This document shows positions 61,584 to 64,000 of a stretch of DNA of 64,000 nucleotides, one piece after another (position 1 is the first letter of the stretch; each line of letters starts with the position of its first letter). The notes beneath the pieces are model-generated. The model did no database searches, had not been told where the DNA came from, and was given only the letters and a program-made list of their open reading frames with translations. The stretch lies in the NCBI GenBank assembly GCA_023397505.1, contig JAEWUC010000008.1:310001-374000 (forward strand), written 5' to 3'. This DNA comes from Bacteroidota bacterium (GTDB lineage Bacteria > Bacteroidota > Ignavibacteria > Ignavibacteriales > Melioribacteraceae). The translations under genes and the position numbers were made by a program.

Positions 61584-63112
61584 AAATAAAACTCCCGAAA
61601 CTTCACAACCAAATATTGATTGCCCTTGTACTCGGCGCAATTTTCGGCTCAGTTTTTAATACCGATACTCACCGCCTTGAAATAAACACCAAATCTGTTG
61701 ATAACACAATACAGATATTTGCAATTGATGACTGGGAAAAAGTTTATCTTATAACACAAACCGAAAAGCCCGACACTTTTGTTTTTGGAAACAATCAACA
61801 GCTCGATATAATCGCTAAGTCCAAATCTCTTTCTAAAACAAAATATTCTTTACATGCCCGCGGTTTTAATTACAAAGGTGAAGAAGAAAAAATAGAAGTA
61901 AAAATATTTCCAACAGTTCTATCGGTTCAAAAAGAAAAAACAATTGCAGTTTGGATAAAATGGATCGGCGACATTTTCATTCGTCTTCTAAATATGATAG
62001 CTGTTCCGCTTGTGCTTGCCTCTTTAATTGTAGGCGCGGCTAGTTTAGGCGATATTAAAAAGTTTGCGCGCATTGGAAGTAAAACCATGATATTTTATTT
62101 GGCAACAACCGCATTCGCAATTACAATTGGTTTAACGCTCGCAAACATTATCCACCCCGGCAACATGATGCCGCAAGCAACAAAGGACCGTCTGCTTTCA
62201 GTTTATCAAGGAGATTTAGTTGAAAGATTGGATAGTGAATTAAGTTTTGACATAGGCGATTTTCTTGTAAACATTGTTCCGCGCAATCCCTTTGCTGCTA
62301 TCGCCGGGGCTGAAATGCTTCAGATTGTTTTCTTTGCAGTTATGGTTGGAATGGTTCTAACAATGATTAGTAAAGATAAAGCAGAGCCGGTTATAAGATT
62401 TTTTGACGGACTCAGCGAGACAATGATTAAGTTAGTTGATGTTGTAATGCTTATGGCGCCTATAGGTGTCTTCGCGTTAATATCTTCAACCGTTGCGGAA
62501 TTTGGTTTTGATATTTTGCAAACACTTTTGTGGTATGCTGTTACCGTTTTGCTTGGTTTGACACTTCACACTTTCGGAGTTTACGGATTTTTAATTCGTT
62601 TCTTCTCAAAAGTAAAAGTAACTGATTTTTTCCGGGGAATAAGAAGAACTCAAATGGTTGCATTTACAACAAGTTCAAGTGCAGCAACATTGCCGGTAAA
62701 TATGGAAGTCTGCCAGGAAAATCTTGGCGTATCTAAAAGCGTAACAAGTTTTGTTCTTCCGCTCGGTGCAACTATTAATATGGACGGCACCGCTTTGTAC
62801 CAGGGCGTTGCAGCGGTTTTTATAGCTCAGGTCTTCGGAATGGATCTGACAATCGGACAGCAATTAACAATTATTATTACGGCGGTTCTTGCCTCAATTG
62901 GAACAGCTCCCGTGCCCGGTGTTGGAATAATTATGCTCGTGATAATTCTAAAGTCGGTTGGAATTCCGCAAGTTGGTATTGCTTTAATTATCGGAATAGA
63001 TAGAATACTCGATATGTGCCGTACTGTTACTAATGTAACCGGTGATGCTGCAGTTGCTGTTGTAATCGCATCTTCGGAAAATGAAATGAACCCTCCGGAA
63101 AGCAACGATTAA
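61580..63112 (+). CDS. Dicarboxylate/amino acid:cation symporter (DAACS) with N-terminal extracytoplasmic insert
   Basis: 510 residues versus about 420-440 for typical GltP/GltT. The extra is between helix 1 (about 10-25) and helix 2: about 90-95 residues (28-120), polar and beta-rich, probably periplasmic. The transport core has the two hairpins with TTSSSAATLPVN (HP1) and GTAPVPG (HP2), and the NMDGTAL motif of helix 7. It imports C4-dicarboxylates, glutamate or aspartate with Na+ or H+. Start overlaps the antiporter gene. Confidence 0.88.
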   Translation: MKIKLPKLHNQILIALVLGAIFGSVFNTDTHRLEINTKSVDNTIQIFAIDDWEKVYLITQTEKPDTFVFGNNQQLDIIAKSKSLSKTKYSLHARGFNYKGEEEKIEVKIFPTVLSVQKEKTIAVWIKWIGDIFIRLLNMIAVPLVLASLIVGAASLGDIKKFARIGSKTMIFYLATTAFAITIGLTLANIIHPGNMMPQATKDRLLSVYQGDLVERLDSELSFDIGDFLVNIVPRNPFAAIAGAEMLQIVFFAVMVGMVLTMISKDKAEPVIRFFDGLSETMIKLVDVVMLMAPIGVFALISSTVAEFGFDILQTLLWYAVTVLLGLTLHTFGVYGFLIRFFSKVKVTDFFRGIRRTQMVAFTTSSSAATLPVNMEVCQENLGVSKSVTSFVLPLGATINMDGTALYQGVAAVFIAQVFGMDLTIGQQLTIIITAVLASIGTAPVPGVGIIMLVIILKSVGIPQVGIALIIGIDRILDMCRTVTNVTGDAAVAVVIASSENEMNPPESND

Positions 63113-63126
63113 TTATAAAAAAGTTT

Positions 63127-63159
63127 TTGTTTTTGTGTTATACACTTTATATATATTTG
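63127..63159 (+). promoter_or_regulatory. Candidate Bacteroidota-type (TTG / TAnnTTTG) promoter
   Basis: TTG at 63127-63129 (also 63133-63135) and TATATTTG at 63152-63159, 22 (16) bases apart, upstream of the mini-protein at 63188. Spacing is one to three bases off the 19-21 norm for the TTG/TAnnTTTG promoters of Bacteroidota. Confidence 0.35.
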
Positions 63160-63187
63160 GCATAGAAAAAATTAAAAGGAAAAACGC

Positions 63188-63310
63188 ATGACGGAAGTAA
63201 AAGAGAAAAACAAGACAAACGATTTGGCATTTTACTCACTTATGATTATTCTCGGCGTGAGTATTTTATATATTCTCGGTTATCTCGTTTACGAAATGAT
63301 TTTCGGTTAA
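63188..63310 (+). CDS. 40-residue single-helix mini-protein before kup
   Basis: ATG at 63188 with an AAAAGGA ribosome site. A charged N-terminus (MTEVKEKNKTNDLA) is followed by one hydrophobic helix (residues about 15-34, ILGVSILYILGY) and a short end (VYEMIFG). It lies 75 bases after the DAACS stop and 36 bases before the Kup ATG. Many transporters have such small membrane partners (for example KdpF), so a link to potassium uptake is plausible but unproven. No homologue is recognised. Confidence 0.65.
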   Translation: MTEVKEKNKTNDLAFYSLMIILGVSILYILGYLVYEMIFG

Positions 63311-63346
63311 TTAATTTATGACCACTACAACTTTTCTACCGGGAAG

Positions 63347-64000
63347 ATGACTTCTAAAGAATCATCACAAACGCCGTTTGGCGAAATTGTTAAAGCAATG
63401 GGACTTGTCTTCGGCGATATCGGAACAAGCCCTATTTACACGCTTACAGTAATTTTTCTAATTACCCCGCCCACACCTCAAAATGTAATGGGTATTTTAT
63501 CTCTTGTTGTATGGACACTCATTACACTTGTTACAGTCGAATACACTTTTTTGGCAATGAGTTTAAGTTCCAAAGGTGAAGGCGGCATAATTGTTTTAAA
63601 AGAAATTTTACACAGCTCGCTTAAATCCGGACGTAAAATAACCTTCATTACATTTATTGGTTTTGTTGGCGTCTCACTTTTGATGGGCGATGGTGCAATT
63701 ACTCCCGCAATAAGTATTTTATCTGCCGTTGAAGGTTTTCACTTAATCCCCGGATTAGAAGATATAAGCCAGAATACGGTTGTGATAATAACAATAGTTA
63801 TAACATTTTTATTGTTCTCACTACAATCGCGCGGTACAGATAAGGTTGCTGCATCATTCGGACCTTTAATGATAATTTGGTTTTCAGCTTTGTTTATAAG
63901 CGGATTTTTTTCGATACTAAACAATCCGGTTGTATTCCAAGCATTAAGTCCGCATTATGCAATAGATTTTATGCTGCATAACGGTCTGGCAGGATTTTTT
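63347..64000 (+). CDS. kup: Kup-type potassium uptake protein, 5' part
   Basis: 218 codons are present; the C-terminal two-thirds lies beyond the window (family about 620-700 residues). The N-terminus has the KUP signature GLVFGDIGTSPIYTL (about 18-33) and SKGEGGI in loop 2-3, then hydrophobic helices. It is a proton-potassium symporter of the inner membrane. A 10-codon ORF (63318-63350) overlaps the start with ATGA but has no ribosome site. Confidence 0.88.
   Translation, partial: MTSKESSQTPFGEIVKAMGLVFGDIGTSPIYTLTVIFLITPPTPQNVMGILSLVVWTLITLVTVEYTFLAMSLSSKGEGGIIVLKEILHSSLKSGRKITFITFIGFVGVSLLMGDGAITPAISILSAVEGFHLIPGLEDISQNTVVIITIVITFLLFSLQSRGTDKVAASFGPLMIIWFSALFISGFFSILNNPVVFQALSPHYAIDFMLHNGLAGFF

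Noticed and set aside
63318..63350. 10-codon ORF overlapping kup start
   Set aside because: ATGA overlap is attractive but no ribosome site precedes it, and such short ORFs occur by chance.
1..64000. tRNA, rRNA, CRISPR arrays, insertion sequences, prophage
   Set aside because: No cloverleaf or rRNA stretch, no regularly spaced repeats, no transposase or integrase reading frames recognised in the spacers I read.

Overview
This window is chromosomal DNA of low G+C content from a Gram-negative bacterium, most likely an Ignavibacteria/Ignavibacteriales-type member of the Bacteroidota-Chlorobi group. Evidence: a type IX secretion C-terminal domain with a YPNPFN start and FlgD-like Ig fold on a VIT-domain protein, many Bacteroidota-type families (two M16 peptidase systems, DUF4920, DUF4905, ExbB-ExbD-ExbD-TonB), small outer-membrane and lipoproteins, and A/T-rich spacers. 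There are no rRNA or tRNA genes, CRISPR arrays, insertion sequences or prophage genes that I can see. The assignment is inferred from protein families only.

Layout. 1-5405 (+): a sugar-isomerase-like protein, an outer-membrane-type protein, a VIT/T9SS surface protein with a 34-residue hydrophobic leader ORF, and a PEGA lipoprotein. 5429-14436 (-): eight genes read leftward, mixing sugar and amino-acid catabolism with transport (diaminopropionate ammonia-lyase, GH2 glycosidase, M1 peptidase, DMT permease, lipoprotein, MFS transporter, DedA, PfkB kinase). 14545-22893 (+): a membrane histidine kinase and an NtrC-type sigma-54 activator, then a spacer with twin 15-bp dyads and a good -24/-12 promoter, then ExbB-ExbD-ExbD-TonB-small membrane protein-substrate-binding lipoprotein-TPR protein. 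22934-23724 (+): inorganic pyrophosphatase flanked by two single-helix mini-proteins. 23932-26170 (-): M24 peptidase and Sua5. 26253-29496 (+): class III cyclase, HisN-like phosphatase, HAD hydrolase, thioredoxin. 29558-33351 (-): ferredoxin, full-length M16 peptidase, DUF4920 protein. 33548-36010 (+): PriA. 36143-38060 (-): Yip1 protein and an XRE regulator sandwiched between two related membrane proteins. 38215-41821 (+): tryptophanase, DUF4905-like protein, AMMECR1 and Memo homologues. 42098-55336 (+): exported protein, M16 peptidase pair, PAS/GAF kinase with NarL-type regulator, then a single-domain receiver with a TolC-MFP-RND efflux operon. 55389-55855 (-): RelE/ParE-type toxin-antitoxin pair. 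55957-64000: HAD phosphatase and a run of ion and amino-acid transporters (APC, PiT with PhoU-like tail, Ca/Na antiporter, DAACS symporter, 40-residue membrane peptide, Kup cut by the window end).

The strongest leads are: (1) a self-contained sigma-54 circuit in which a kinase/activator pair sits directly upstream of an Exb/Ton energy-transduction operon with promoter and twin activator sites visible; (2) a DMT permease whose only reasonable start is an AUC codon with a well-placed ribosome site; (3) four unlisted single-helix proteins of 34-40 residues, each with a ribosome site or tight coupling to a neighbour; (4) an XRE operon with direct repeats two helical turns apart; and (5) a three-hairpin structured element at 23780-23857.
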